This document shows, piece after piece, positions 34,970 through 44,216 of a stretch of DNA of 64,000 nt. Source of the DNA: CAWIKY01 sp963836905 (GTDB lineage: Bacteria > Pseudomonadota > Alphaproteobacteria > Caulobacterales > Hyphomonadaceae). Position 1 is the stretch's first letter; the number at the start of each line of letters is the position of its first letter. The stretch is taken from assembly GCA_963836905.1 (NCBI GenBank), contig CAWIKY010000006.1, positions 62,001 through 126,000 on the forward strand, written 5' to 3'. The position numbers and the translations under genes are program-made. Under the pieces are notes generated by a model. It was not told where the DNA came from and ran no database searches. It worked only from the letters and a program-made list of their open reading frames with translations.

Positions 34970-36250
34970 TTAAAATCCACTGGTGATCCAGATGACGATC
35001 TGTCCGGCAATTGCGCCTGCACAGAACAAAAAGCCAAGCACCGGCACAAAGCTCGGCATGTCGATGACACCGTCAGGCTGCTCTCTTCGTTTAAGCCGCC
35101 AGAGTGCGGCGTTTGTCGCTGCAAAAACGATCAGGATCGTCAGGCTGGTCAGGGAGGTGAGCCCCTTTAGCGGTACGAACAATGCCAGCCCGAGGACCAC
35201 CGCCAGAACCGCAAGGGTGGCGACCACCGGCGTTCCAGTCCTGTCATTGACTTTGCCGAACACGCCGGGTGCGCCGCGGCCGTCGCGGCCAAGATCGAGA
35301 AGAAGGCGCGAGGCAGCGATGATCTGTGTCAGGCCGCCATTCACGATGACGAAGAGGCTTGCGATCGCAATCGGAAGCCCAGGAATACCTTCGGTTTGAA
35401 CCGCCTTCACGAGCGGGGCGGACGCAGACGAGAGTGTCTCGAGGTCGTCACGGCCGGTCAGTGCGGCGGAAATAGCGATGTAAAAGAAAAAGACGATCAT
35501 GATGGCGCAAATGATTGCCCGTGGGAGCGTCCGGTTGACGTCTTTCACTTCCTCGGCGGTCTGCGCCATGTCGCCAAAACCGATGAAGGAATAGATCGCC
35601 AGAAACGCGCCCGCGAACAAGCCTGCAAAGGCCGTCATGTCGAAGCTGCTCGCCTCACTGATGATCCGGCCCGGTGAGGCCATGATCCCGTCGCGCAGCA
35701 CCCATAGAATGAAAAGAAGCGTCGCCAGCCCGACAAGGGTCGTCACGGTCATGAACCAGGCGCTCTGCTTCATCCCCGCGATTGAAATGATTCCGAGGAT
35801 GAAGATCAGCCCGACCGTTCCCATCCAGTCCGGAAGCGACAGAAAACTAGACAGATAACTGACAAAGCCTGTGGTGATCGTTGCCCCGGAGACAATGTTG
35901 GCAATGGTCAGGCCCCATCCCGTCGCCGCAGCCGCGCGTGAGCTTCCGAATGCGCGTTCCACATAGTCGATCGGTCCCCCGGCTGTTGGAATGCGTGCGC
36001 CGAGCTCCGCAAACGAAAGGGCAGTGAACACGGCGACCAGCCCTGCCAGTAGATAGGCGATTGGCGACAGGCTGCCGGCTTCGCTGATGACCTCGCCGAT
36101 CACCACGAAGATGCCGGCACCGAGGATTGTGCCAGACCCGTAGAAGACGAGTTGGCCCAGCCCCATTGAGCGTTTCAGCCCGCCGGACTCGTCCTGACGT
36201 GTGCGTTGGTCGTTGGCGGTCCGGTTGTCAGCAGATGATGCCTGTCCCAT
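34970..36250 (-). CDS. APC-family amino acid permease
   Basis: The 426-residue protein has about 12 membrane spans and starts with the family motif GSGTILGAGIFVVIGEVISE. Further features are FAELGARIPTAGGPIDYVER and the transport-core segment FIGFGDMAQTAEEVKDVNR. The substrate is not evident. It lies between the two UDP-sugar genes on the same strand, with gaps of 45-75 bases, so the three may be co-transcribed without sharing a function. Confidence 0.85.
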   Translation of the reverse strand: MGQASSADNRTANDQRTRQDESGGLKRSMGLGQLVFYGSGTILGAGIFVVIGEVISEAGSLSPIAYLLAGLVAVFTALSFAELGARIPTAGGPIDYVERAFGSSRAAAATGWGLTIANIVSGATITTGFVSYLSSFLSLPDWMGTVGLIFILGIISIAGMKQSAWFMTVTTLVGLATLLFILWVLRDGIMASPGRIISEASSFDMTAFAGLFAGAFLAIYSFIGFGDMAQTAEEVKDVNRTLPRAIICAIMIVFFFYIAISAALTGRDDLETLSSASAPLVKAVQTEGIPGLPIAIASLFVIVNGGLTQIIAASRLLLDLGRDGRGAPGVFGKVNDRTGTPVVATLAVLAVVLGLALFVPLKGLTSLTSLTILIVFAATNAALWRLKRREQPDGVIDMPSFVPVLGFLFCAGAIAGQIVIWITSGF

Positions 36251-36295
36251 ACCTTCAGCAACGGGTGGACCTCGAAAACCGTTCCGAAAACGCGA

Positions 36296-37609
36296 TCAGC
36301 GCGGTGCGGGACGTCCGATACTGGTATAGGCAAAGCCGCGGCCGGACATCTGGTCGGGGCGGTAGATATTGCGCAGGTCGATGACGCACGGGCTCTTCAG
36401 GAGAGACTTGACCCGTTCGAGGTCGAGCGCCCGGAACTGGTCCCACTCGGTAATGATGACCATACCATCGGCCCCCTCGAGCGCATGATAGGGTCCGTCG
36501 CAGAACATGACATCTTGCAGCATGTGCCTGGCTTCAGCCATGCTTTCGGGGTCGTAGGCGCGGATGTTGGCACCCGCCGCCTGCAGTGCAGGAATGATGT
36601 CCAGCGAAGGCGCATCGCGCATGTCGTCGGTATTTGGCTTGAAGGCCAGTCCGAGCACGGCAATGGTCTTGCCGGACACATCGCCGCCCATGGCGGCCAC
36701 GACCTTGGCGGCCATCGCCTTCTTGCGGGCGTCATTCACCTCGACGACGGTATCAACGATCCGCACCGGACTTCCCGCGTCGTCGGCCGTCTTTGTGAGG
36801 GCCAGCGTGTCCTTCGGGAAGCACGAACCGCCATAGCCGGGGCCTGCATTGAGAAACTTCTTGCCGATGCGATTGTCCAGGCCAATGCCCCGGGACACCT
36901 GCTGCACATCCGCGCCGACTTTTTCGCAGAGATCCGCGATCTCGTTGATGAAGGTGATCTTGACCGCGAGAAAGGCGTTCGCCGCGTATTTAATGAGCTC
37001 GGAAGTGCGCCGGTCCGTGAACAGGATCGGTGTCTCGTTGAGAAAAAGCGGCCGGTAGAGCTCCTTCATCACCTCCTCGGCACGCGTCTGATCGGCACCA
37101 ACGACGACACGGTCCGGCCGTTTGAAGTCCTCGATCGCCGCACCTTCGCGCAGGAATTCAGGGTTGGACACCACGGCAAACTCGTCGCGGTTCCGCTTGT
37201 TCGCAATGATGGCCTCGACCTCATCACCGGTTCCCACGGGCACGGTGGATTTGGTGACGATCACGGTATAGCCGTCAATCATCCCGGCAATTTCCTCGGC
37301 GGCGCCGTAGACATAGGACAGGTCGGCATGCCCGTCACCGCGGCGTGACGGCGTGCCGACAGCTATGAAAACGGCGTCGGCTTCGCGAATGGCCTGTTCC
37401 GGATCGACAGTGAAAGAAAGGCGCTCCTCGCGCACGTTCTTTTCCACCAGTTCGGCGAGACCCGGCTCGAAGATCGGCATCTTGCCGGCTTTGAGCTTCT
37501 CGATCTTTGCCGAATCCTTGTCGATACAGGTCACAACGTGCCCGAAATCGGCAAAACAGGCCCCTGATACGAGGCCCACATAACCTGTTCCGATCATAGC
37601 AACGCGCAT
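36296..37609 (-). CDS. ugd: UDP-glucose 6-dehydrogenase
   Basis: The 437-residue enzyme has the N-terminal NAD motif MIGTGYVGLVSGACFADFGH, the catalytic cysteine in GPGYGGSCFPKDT, the substrate loop ISR-like VSRGIGLDNRIGKKFL, and the C-terminal domain AVLGLAFKPNTDDMRDAPS. It oxidises UDP-glucose to UDP-glucuronate, the precursor for the neighbouring decarboxylase. Length and motifs are normal. Confidence 0.95.
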   Translation of the reverse strand: MRVAMIGTGYVGLVSGACFADFGHVVTCIDKDSAKIEKLKAGKMPIFEPGLAELVEKNVREERLSFTVDPEQAIREADAVFIAVGTPSRRGDGHADLSYVYGAAEEIAGMIDGYTVIVTKSTVPVGTGDEVEAIIANKRNRDEFAVVSNPEFLREGAAIEDFKRPDRVVVGADQTRAEEVMKELYRPLFLNETPILFTDRRTSELIKYAANAFLAVKITFINEIADLCEKVGADVQQVSRGIGLDNRIGKKFLNAGPGYGGSCFPKDTLALTKTADDAGSPVRIVDTVVEVNDARKKAMAAKVVAAMGGDVSGKTIAVLGLAFKPNTDDMRDAPSLDIIPALQAAGANIRAYDPESMAEARHMLQDVMFCDGPYHALEGADGMVIITEWDQFRALDLERVKSLLKSPCVIDLRNIYRPDQMSGRGFAYTSIGRPAPR

Positions 37610-37753
37610 GGGTTGTCCTCAACTAGTCTGTCCGCCGACGATAGCCGCGTTGGGTCGGTCTTTTCCGCCACCGGGTCAAGACCCGGCTTGACGGGGCCAT
37701 GCGGCGCTACAGTTCTTGAAGGGGAAAAGCCATCGCAATTTCGGGAGAGACAC

Positions 37754-37906
37754 ATGCGCAGCCTACATCTGGCCGACCTGATCGGTCAGGCTTCGATGAT
37801 GGCGCGTGGCAGTCTGAAGAAAGGGTACATCTTCCCGATGATTGCGGGTGCAATGATCCTGTATGCGGCCGGCTTAGCGGTCGTCGCAGCGGTTCTGGCA
37901 GGCTAG
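37754..37906 (+). CDS. 50-residue membrane protein
   Basis: ATG 37754 follows GGGAGAGA. The protein has an amphipathic N-terminus (RSLHLADLIGQASMMARGSL) and one membrane span (IFPMIAGAMILYAAGLAVVA). No family recognised. It is divergent from ugd and convergent with the glutathione peroxidase gene. Coding bias and the Shine-Dalgarno make it credible. Confidence 0.55.
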   Translation: MRSLHLADLIGQASMMARGSLKKGYIFPMIAGAMILYAAGLAVVAAVLAG

Positions 37907-37935
37907 TGCGCAAGTTCCTGCACCGCACCAGATAG

Positions 37936-38532
37936 CTAGAGCGCGGCCTCGATAGCCGAAACAAGGTCCGCGTCTTGTGGTTTGACGGCAGACGGGAAGG
38001 CCTTGACCGGCTTGCCCATCCTGTCGATCAACACCTTGTGGAAGTTCCATTTCGGCTGCGCCGCCTCACCAAGCGCATCGCTCGCCAGAGCATAAAAGGG
38101 ATGGGCGGAAGGGCCTTTGACACCGGTTTTGTCCGTCAGCGGAAACGTCACCCCATAATTGGTTTTGCAAAAGGTTTTGACCTCTTCCTCGGTGCCCGGC
38201 TCCTGGCCACCGAAATCGTTTGAGGGAACGCCAATCACGACAAGCCCTCTGTCTTTATACTCCGACCACATAGACTGCAGGCCTTCATACTGGCCGGTAT
38301 AGCCGCACATCGATGCCGTGTTCACCACCAGCAGAACCTTGCCGCGCCAGGCGTCGAGCGGCATGGGCGCGCTGTCTATGCTCGTGAACTCGATATCATA
38401 GGCGTTCATGGCGGTCTCCATTTCGTCGCCGGACTGGGCATGGGCGGCACCCGGCCCCCCAGGCATGGCCGCGACCGGGGCGCAGAGTGCGAGCAGAAAC
38501 AAACGGGCGGCGGATCTCAAGGCTGTCGACAT
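37936..38532 (-). CDS. secreted glutathione peroxidase
   Basis: After a signal peptide (ALRSAARLFLLALCAPVAAM) the mature enzyme has VNTASMCGYTGQYEGLQSMW with the active cysteine, VIGVPSNDFGGQEPGTEEEV and the tryptophan motif PKWNFHKVLIDR. It reduces peroxides, probably in the periplasm using thioredoxin-like donors, since bacterial forms often do. The ATG at 38532 places the signal peptide at the start; an upstream ATG at 38574 is less likely. Confidence 0.88.
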   Translation of the reverse strand: MSTALRSAARLFLLALCAPVAAMPGGPGAAHAQSGDEMETAMNAYDIEFTSIDSAPMPLDAWRGKVLLVVNTASMCGYTGQYEGLQSMWSEYKDRGLVVIGVPSNDFGGQEPGTEEEVKTFCKTNYGVTFPLTDKTGVKGPSAHPFYALASDALGEAAQPKWNFHKVLIDRMGKPVKAFPSAVKPQDADLVSAIEAAL

Positions 38533-38582
38533 GCAGGCCTTATGCACCGGCACAGGCAGATGCGCCAGAGGCACACCGCCGC

Positions 38583-38920
38583 TCAGTACGGACGGGACAG
38601 CCCCTCGAACATCGGAAAATGTTTCAGGTTGAGCATTGCAAGTGGCAAGTCATGGACATGAGCCGTCGCGGCGATGAGAGCGTCGAGCGGATCGAGATGG
38701 CCAGTATCTCTTTATCGCTGCGATCTGCCCAAAGACCGGCGATTCCGTTGACGGCATCGATCCATTCTTCTTTCCAGTCCGCGTCGGCATTTGCGGCCTC
38801 GGCCAGCGCGAGATCGACGCCCTGGCGGATGATTTCCGATTGTTTGCGACCGGTGCGGCGGGCCATAGCTTCCAGCGCGCGCTTCTGGTCCTCCCGAACG
38901 AACACCTGAACCTTTTCCAT
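38583..38920 (-). pseudogene. toxin-antitoxin remnant: RHH antitoxin fused near a PIN toxin tail
   Basis: The first 75 residues are a ribbon-helix-helix antitoxin (KVQVFVREDQKRALEAMARR, TGRKQSEIIRQGVDLAL). Its C-terminal tail is missing after AGLWADRSDK. From about 38695 another frame reads LDPLDALIAATAHVHDLPLA then MLNLKHFPMFEGLSRPY, the last 40 residues of a PIN-domain (VapC-type) toxin. About 90 toxin residues, including the N-terminal catalytic aspartates, are absent, so an internal deletion of about 300 bases is likely. The toxin is inactive; the antitoxin DNA-binding part may still be made. Confidence 0.75.
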
Positions 38921-39077
38921 GCGCAGCTCCTGAACGACATATACATGTATGTCGAAGCGAGGGTTTGCGCAATCAGAGACGGTCGACGCATCCGGTGACA
39001 GCGATATTCCGGCAGACGCCGATCCGTGTCATGAACCGGCCCTGAAGCAAATGGAATGGCCAGCAGGGGGAGCCTTC

Positions 39078-39695
39078 ATGACCGGTCTCGTTTTTCATAC
39101 CAACCCTATGTCACGCGGACGGATGGCACGATGGATGCTTGAGGAAACCGGCGCTGACTACGAAACCCGCATCGTGACCTATGGCGAGGTCGTGAAAGGC
39201 AAGGACTATCTGGCCATCAACCCGATGGGAAAAGTCCCGGCGATCTCGCACCATGGCAAGGTAGTGACCGAGACGGCTGCTATTTGCGCCTATCTGGCCG
39301 AGGCGTTTCCGGAGGCTGATCTTGCGCCGAAGCCGGACGAACGCGCCGATTATTCCCGCTGGCTGTTCTTTACCGCGGGCCCGATGGAAGCGGCCATCAC
39401 CAACGCCGCCATGCAGGTTGTCGTGCCTGCCGACAAGGCGGGCATGGCGGGGTATGGCAATTTCGACCTGATGCTGTCTGTCATCACGGCCAAGCTGGAG
39501 GCCTCGAAGTATATCTGCGGCGACCGGTTCACCGCCGCAGACGTTTATCTGGGCGGGCAGGTCGGTTTCGGGCTTCAGTTCAAATCTCTGCCGGACCATC
39601 CCGCGCTCATCGCCTACCGGGACCGCGTTCAGGCGCGTCCGGCCTTCCGCCGCGCAAGTGAACTGGACGATGCCGCGCTTGCCGAAATGGGGTGA
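39078..39695 (+). CDS. glutathione S-transferase
   Basis: The 205-residue protein has a thioredoxin-like N-terminus (LVFHTNPMSRGRMARWMLEE, INPMGKVPAI, VVTETAAICAYLAEAFP) and a helical C-terminal domain (ICGDRFTAADVYLGGQVGFG). ATG 39078 is preceded by AGGGGGAG. Detoxification or peroxide roles are usual; the substrate is unknown. Confidence 0.88.
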   Translation: MTGLVFHTNPMSRGRMARWMLEETGADYETRIVTYGEVVKGKDYLAINPMGKVPAISHHGKVVTETAAICAYLAEAFPEADLAPKPDERADYSRWLFFTAGPMEAAITNAAMQVVVPADKAGMAGYGNFDLMLSVITAKLEASKYICGDRFTAADVYLGGQVGFGLQFKSLPDHPALIAYRDRVQARPAFRRASELDDAALAEMG

Positions 39696-39725
39696 GTGGC
39701 GGCGCGGACTGACCGCCTTCCTGCC

Positions 39726-41249
39726 TCAGATTTCCTGATTATAGGCGCCGACCTCGTCATGGCGAGCCAGACGCGGCTTGACCTCTTCATGGAAGAGCGC
39801 GCGCATGTCGTTGGCCGATTGCAGGCTCTCCACCACAGTCACCAGTTCGGGCTTGTTCGACGAGGCTCGTACCAGCACCCATGAACCGTCCTCCAGCGTG
39901 ACCCGCGCGCCGTTGACGGTGTTGACCTCGGCAATGGCGCGGCCGCAGATTTTCTCGCCCGCTTCCTCCATCGCCTGATATTCGGCGACGATTTTCTCGA
40001 CCACGCCGTATTTCAGCTCGTCATCGCAATGCGGCGACATGGTCAGCGAGGTCCAGGCGGTGCCGAGCTCGTCTTTGAGTTCCGCCAGCGTCCTGTCCGG
40101 GTTGCGGTCGAGCATTGAGAGGATTGCGGCGGCTGCGACGATGCCATCGTCATAGCCATGGCCGATGGGCGGGCGGAAGAAGAAATGGCCCGATTTTTCA
40201 AACCCTGCCAGCGCCCCGAGCTCGTTGGTTCGCCGCTTGATGTAGGAATGTCCGGTCTTGTAATAATCGACGCTCGCGCCGTTTTCCTTCAGGACCGGGT
40301 CGGTCTTGTAGAGGCCGGTCGATTTCACATCGACGACGAATTTTGCATCCGGATGCTCACGGGAGAGATCGCGGGCCAGGATCAGGCCGATCTTGTCTGC
40401 ATAGATTTCCGTACCGGTATTGTCGACAACGCCGCAGCGGTCGCCGTCACCATCGAACCCGAAGGCGAGATCGGCGTCGTGCTCGCGCACCGCCTTGGCC
40501 ATTTCCTCGAGCATTTCGGAGTCTTCCGGGTTCGGATTGTACCGCGGAAAATTATGGTCGAGGTCGGCATCGAGCTCGATCACCTCAACCCCCATCCGGC
40601 GGAGGGCCTCCGGTGCAAACGCCCCTGCCGTGCCATTGCCGCAGGCGGCGACGACCTTGAGCGGGCGGAAGATGTCCACATCCTTCGAGACGGCGTCGAT
40701 ATAGGTTTCGGCCATGTTGGACACGCGGGCCACGCTTCCCCCGGCGCGCATCTCGCCGCGCCCCTCAAGCACGATGTCCTTCAACCGTCCCATTTCGTCC
40801 GGCCCGAAGGTCAGCGGGCGGTCATAGCCCATCTTGACGCCGGTCCAGCCATTCTCGTTATGGCTGGCGGTGACCATGGCGCAGCAGGCGGCATCCAGCT
40901 CGAACTGGGCGTAATAGGCGGTTGGCGAGAGTGCGAGGCCGATATCGAGAACCTGACAGCCGCCTTGCGCCAGCCCCAGCATCAGCGCCTGTTTGATGGA
41001 CAGCGAATAGGAGCGATAGTCATGCCCGACCACCACTTTCGGGGCCTGCCATTTCTCCTGAAATACGGTCGCCATGCCAAGGCCGAGCGCCTGAATGCCC
41101 AGAAGATTGATCTCCGGCGCGCGGTCACTGCCCGGATGTCCGAACCACCAGCGCGCATCGTATTCGCGAAAGCCCGTGGGCTTGACCAACGGGTATGTCT
41201 CGAAGTCGGCGGTATTGGCAGTGAGGCTGGTGCGGGGCTTCATTGTCAT
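39726..41249 (-). CDS. phosphomannomutase/phosphoglucomutase
   Basis: The 507-residue enzyme has the alpha-D-phosphohexomutase features: the phosphoserine loop MVTASHNENGW, the metal loop FGFDGDGDRCGVVD, the sugar-binding loop GFEKSGHFFF and the phosphate-binding RASSNKPELVTVVES. It interconverts hexose 1- and 6-phosphates for nucleotide-sugar synthesis, consistent with the UDP-sugar genes nearby. Mannose and glucose specificity cannot be told apart here. Confidence 0.92.
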   Translation of the reverse strand: MTMKPRTSLTANTADFETYPLVKPTGFREYDARWWFGHPGSDRAPEINLLGIQALGLGMATVFQEKWQAPKVVVGHDYRSYSLSIKQALMLGLAQGGCQVLDIGLALSPTAYYAQFELDAACCAMVTASHNENGWTGVKMGYDRPLTFGPDEMGRLKDIVLEGRGEMRAGGSVARVSNMAETYIDAVSKDVDIFRPLKVVAACGNGTAGAFAPEALRRMGVEVIELDADLDHNFPRYNPNPEDSEMLEEMAKAVREHDADLAFGFDGDGDRCGVVDNTGTEIYADKIGLILARDLSREHPDAKFVVDVKSTGLYKTDPVLKENGASVDYYKTGHSYIKRRTNELGALAGFEKSGHFFFRPPIGHGYDDGIVAAAAILSMLDRNPDRTLAELKDELGTAWTSLTMSPHCDDELKYGVVEKIVAEYQAMEEAGEKICGRAIAEVNTVNGARVTLEDGSWVLVRASSNKPELVTVVESLQSANDMRALFHEEVKPRLARHDEVGAYNQEI

Positions 41250-41286
41250 TGGCTCTGATCCTCTTTTTGGTCGCGCGTCCGCCGGT

Positions 41287-41886
41287 TCAGTTTCCGCTCA
41301 AGGCAACCCGCTCGAAGGTTACAGCGCGAACGTCAACGGCGCGTGTCTTTTCGGGGACATAAGGGCGCAAAGCCAGATAATCGACACCCTGATCTTCCGT
41401 CCGGGTCCGCGCCGGAACGTCCCATTCGAAACTGTAGGTGTTCCAGCCCGGTTTCAGGTCGAAACGCTGCCAGCCGGAATTGCCCTTGGCACCTTCGCTG
41501 TAATTGGCCTCCAGCGCGAGGGCGCCGCCCTCATCCGCCGGTCTGGCTTCGATGGTCGTGCGCACGCGGAAGCCTGAAAAGGCCTGTTCCAGATCTGCCG
41601 CGAGCCGGAAATGCGGATTGCGGTCAGGCCGGTCGCCCAGCATGCCTGCACCGGCGGAGATACGCATGGCCGTCGGTGCGCCCTCAAGGCCGAGCAGATT
41701 GAGCCTCGCCTGACCGGCGGCTTCCAGACGGCACATGTCCGCAGCGGTCAGCTCGATGATTGCATAGCTGGTGCCGGCGCCTGAAACAGACCCGCAGGCT
41801 TGCCGGTCACGGCCGGGCAGGGCCGCGAAGGCGATCAGGCCGGCAGCGATGATGGCTGCAAGCGGGAAGAAAAGGTAATCTTTCAT
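41287..41886 (-). CDS. hypothetical membrane-anchored protein
   Basis: The 199-residue protein has an N-terminal membrane anchor (YLFFPLAAIIAAGLIAFAAL) and a periplasmic beta-rich part (AIIELTAADMCRLEAAGQAR, GNSGWQRFDLKPGWNTYSFE, WDVPARTRTEDQGVDYLALR). The layout resembles carbohydrate-binding-like beta sandwiches; no family is certain. It follows the phosphomutase gene on the same strand with a 37-base gap. The start follows the predicted anchor. Confidence 0.55.
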   Translation of the reverse strand: MKDYLFFPLAAIIAAGLIAFAALPGRDRQACGSVSGAGTSYAIIELTAADMCRLEAAGQARLNLLGLEGAPTAMRISAGAGMLGDRPDRNPHFRLAADLEQAFSGFRVRTTIEARPADEGGALALEANYSEGAKGNSGWQRFDLKPGWNTYSFEWDVPARTRTEDQGVDYLALRPYVPEKTRAVDVRAVTFERVALSGN

Positions 41887-42026
41887 ACGCGGCCCTTTCC
41901 TGCCAGCCTTCGAGCGCCGGTTCAATCTCGTTTCATTGCGGCAACCCCGTGACCGGCTTTCCAGCCAGCGGTGACGCGCCGTACCGGGCGGCCTATAACC
42001 AACCCAAAGACACAAAGGAGACGCGG

Positions 42027-42410
42027 ATGCGGGTTGAACGGATCGATCATGTGCAACTGGCCATGCCAGCGGGCGGGGAAGAGGCGGCACGCAGCTTCTA
42101 TGCAGGGCTTCTGGGCATTCCCGAAACGCCGAAACCGCCGCATCTGGCCAAACGCGGCGGATGCTGGTTCGAGCGCGGCGACCTGAAAGTGCATCTGGGT
42201 GTCGAAGCCGACTTCACCGCTGCCAGAAAGGCGCATCCGGCCTTTATTGTCAGCGATCTGGCGGCACTGGTTGAGCAATTGCAGGCGGCAGACTGCCATG
42301 TCGTCACTGACCAGCCTCTCGAAGGCTATGAGCGGATCTATGCCGATGACCCGTTCGGCAACCGGATCGAGTTGATGGAACCGCATTCCCGCGATACCAG
42401 CGGCGGGTGA
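42027..42410 (+). CDS. glyoxalase/VOC family protein
   Basis: The 127-residue protein is a single VOC domain: RVERIDHVQLAMPAGGEEAA, FYAGLLGIPE, GGCWFERGDLKVHLGVEA, YADDPFGNRIELME. Metal ligands fit His near residue 7 and a closing Glu. AAGGAG precedes the ATG. Function not specified; related proteins are dioxygenases, lyases or resistance proteins. Confidence 0.85.
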   Translation: MRVERIDHVQLAMPAGGEEAARSFYAGLLGIPETPKPPHLAKRGGCWFERGDLKVHLGVEADFTAARKAHPAFIVSDLAALVEQLQAADCHVVTDQPLEGYERIYADDPFGNRIELMEPHSRDTSGG

Positions 42411-42441
42411 AACCGGCATTCGCCCAAGCGAGGACTTCCCC

Positions 42442-43155
42442 ATGACGATAATCGTGCTGCTGCGCCACGGCCAGAGCGAATGGAATTTGCAGAACCGCTT
42501 TACCGGCTGGGTCGACGCAAATCTGACGGAAAAGGGCGAGGCCGAGGCGCGCAAGGCCGGGCAGTTGCTGGCGGCGTCCGGCCTCGCATTCGACGCGGCC
42601 TTCACCAGCTATCAAACCCGCGCGATCCGCACACTCTGGCTGGCGCTGGAGGAAATGGACCGCTGCTGGCTGCCCGTGACCAAGCACTGGCGGCTGAACG
42701 AGCGCCATTACGGGGGTCTCAGCGGTCTCGACAAGACCGAAACCGCAGAACGCCATGGTGAGGATCAGGTGAAGATCTGGCGGCGCTCATATGACATTCC
42801 GCCGCCGCCCATGGAGGCCGGGTCGCAGTTCGATCTCTCCGGCGACCCGCGCTATGCCGGTGTGGAGGTGCCAGACGGGGAAAGCCTGAAAATGACGCTG
42901 GAGCGCGTGCTGCCCTACTGGCAGGCCGCCATCGTGCCGGAGATGGAGGCGGGCCGGAATCTGGTGATTGCCGCACATGGCAATTCGCTGCGCGCAATCG
43001 TCAAGTACGTGTTTTCGGTCAGTGAGGCGGATATTGTCGGGGTGGAAATACCGACCGGCAATCCGCTGCTCATCGATCTGGACGCCACGCTGAAGCCAAA
43101 AGACGTGCGGTATCTGGATGAGTCGCGCGCCAAACCGCTTCCCGCCTGCCCGTAG
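42442..43155 (+). CDS. gpmA: 2,3-bisphosphoglycerate-dependent phosphoglycerate mutase
   Basis: The 237-residue enzyme has the phosphohistidine motif LLRHGQSEWNLQNRFTGWVD, the catalytic ERHYGGLSGLDKTETA and the second histidine in VIAAHGNSLRAIVKY. It interconverts 2- and 3-phosphoglycerate in glycolysis and gluconeogenesis. It lies 31 bases after the VOC gene and just before the deaminase gene, so the three could be an operon. Confidence 0.95.
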   Translation: MTIIVLLRHGQSEWNLQNRFTGWVDANLTEKGEAEARKAGQLLAASGLAFDAAFTSYQTRAIRTLWLALEEMDRCWLPVTKHWRLNERHYGGLSGLDKTETAERHGEDQVKIWRRSYDIPPPPMEAGSQFDLSGDPRYAGVEVPDGESLKMTLERVLPYWQAAIVPEMEAGRNLVIAAHGNSLRAIVKYVFSVSEADIVGVEIPTGNPLLIDLDATLKPKDVRYLDESRAKPLPACP

Positions 43156-43165
43156 CGCTGCCGCA

Positions 43166-43630
43166 ATGGGCGTTCGACGCGACAGACGGTATATGGCGCG
43201 GGCGCTCGATCTGGCACGGCTGGGTCAGGGCGCGACCGGTGATAATCCGTCGGTCGGCTGCGTGCTGGTGGACCGGTTCGGACGGGTGGTCGGTGAAGGC
43301 GTGACGGCGACGGGCGGACGGCCCCATGCCGAGGAAATTGCGCTGGACCAGGCAGACGGACGCGCGTCCGGGGGCACGGCCTATGTCACGCTGGAACCCT
43401 GCGGCACGCGCTCAACCGGCACGGACGCCTGCTCGACACGCTTGATCGACGCCGGGATCGCGCGCGTCGTGTGCGCCGTGCTTGATCCGCATCCGCTGGG
43501 CTCCGGCGGTCTTGTAGCGCTGCAAGCGGCGGGCGTTGCAGTCCGTTCAGGGGTGAAATCGCGCGAGGCAAACCGGCTCTATGCGGCCTTCTTTCGCCGG
43601 GTAAGAGAGGCGCGCCAGGCTGCGAGATGA
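43166..43630 (+). CDS. RibD-like deaminase domain protein
   Basis: The protein carries the zinc site of cytidine/RibD-type deaminases (HAEEIALDQADGR, VTLEPCGTRSTGTDAC) in 154 residues. The C-terminal reductase of RibD is absent. The start MGVRRDRRYMARAL matches the RibD N-terminus. It may deaminate a riboflavin precursor or another nucleotide; only the fold is supported. It lies 10 bases after gpmA. Confidence 0.75.
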   Translation: MGVRRDRRYMARALDLARLGQGATGDNPSVGCVLVDRFGRVVGEGVTATGGRPHAEEIALDQADGRASGGTAYVTLEPCGTRSTGTDACSTRLIDAGIARVVCAVLDPHPLGSGGLVALQAAGVAVRSGVKSREANRLYAAFFRRVREARQAAR

Positions 43631-43686
43631 TGAAGTCCAGCGTCAGGAGGCGGCTTCTCCGGCGGGTCTCGATGTATAGGGAGTGT

Positions 43687-44206
43687 GTGCTTTTCCCGCG
43701 CAGGCGGGAACCTTCCTCAGTCTCGCACAGATCCCCGTCTGCACGGGGATGGCGTGAGATGAAGTGCCACTCCAGCCGAAGGCGTGGAGTCCAGATTAGA
43801 GCGCTGATGATGTTTGCTTTTCCCGCGCAGGCGGGAACCTGTCCTGTTTCGCACAGATCCCCGTCTACACGGGGATAGCGTGAGATGAAGTGCCACTTCA
43901 GCCGAAGGCGTGGAGTCCAGACCAAAGCGCTGAAGATGTGTGCTTTTCCCGCGCAGGCGGGAACCTGTCCTGTTTCGCACAGATCCCCGTCTACACGGGG
44001 ATAGCGTGAGATAGGGAGCCACTCCAGCCGAGACTTTCGTCACCCGACGGCTTTCCATTTTCAGCGCCACTCCAGCCGAAGGCGTGGAGTCCAGACCAAA
44101 GCGCTGACGATGTGTGCTGTTCCCGCGCAGGCGGGAACCTTCCTCGGTCTTGCACAGATCCCCGTCTGCACGGGGATAGTGTGAGATAGGGGCCATTTCG
44201 TATCGC
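43687..44206. repeat. about 126-bp tandem array of three-hairpin units
   Basis: Four copies begin near 43695, 43822, 43948 and 44122 (the last after a 48-base insert). Each unit has hairpin 1 TTCCCGCGCAGGCGGGAA, hairpin 2 ATCCCCGTCTGCACGGGGAT and hairpin 3, the near-palindrome ACTCCAGCCGAAGGCGTGGA plus GT. No coding frame is convincing across it. It lies between the deaminase gene and the 3' end of the glycosyltransferase gene, a 658-base gap with no other gene. Confidence 0.92.
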
Positions 44207-44216
44207 TTGCGTCTCC

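Noticed and set aside
43687..44206. CRISPR array
   Set aside because: The hairpin ATCCCCGTCTGCACGGGGAT resembles some CRISPR repeats, but the unit is about 126 bases, the stretches between hairpins are themselves conserved, and no cas gene is nearby.
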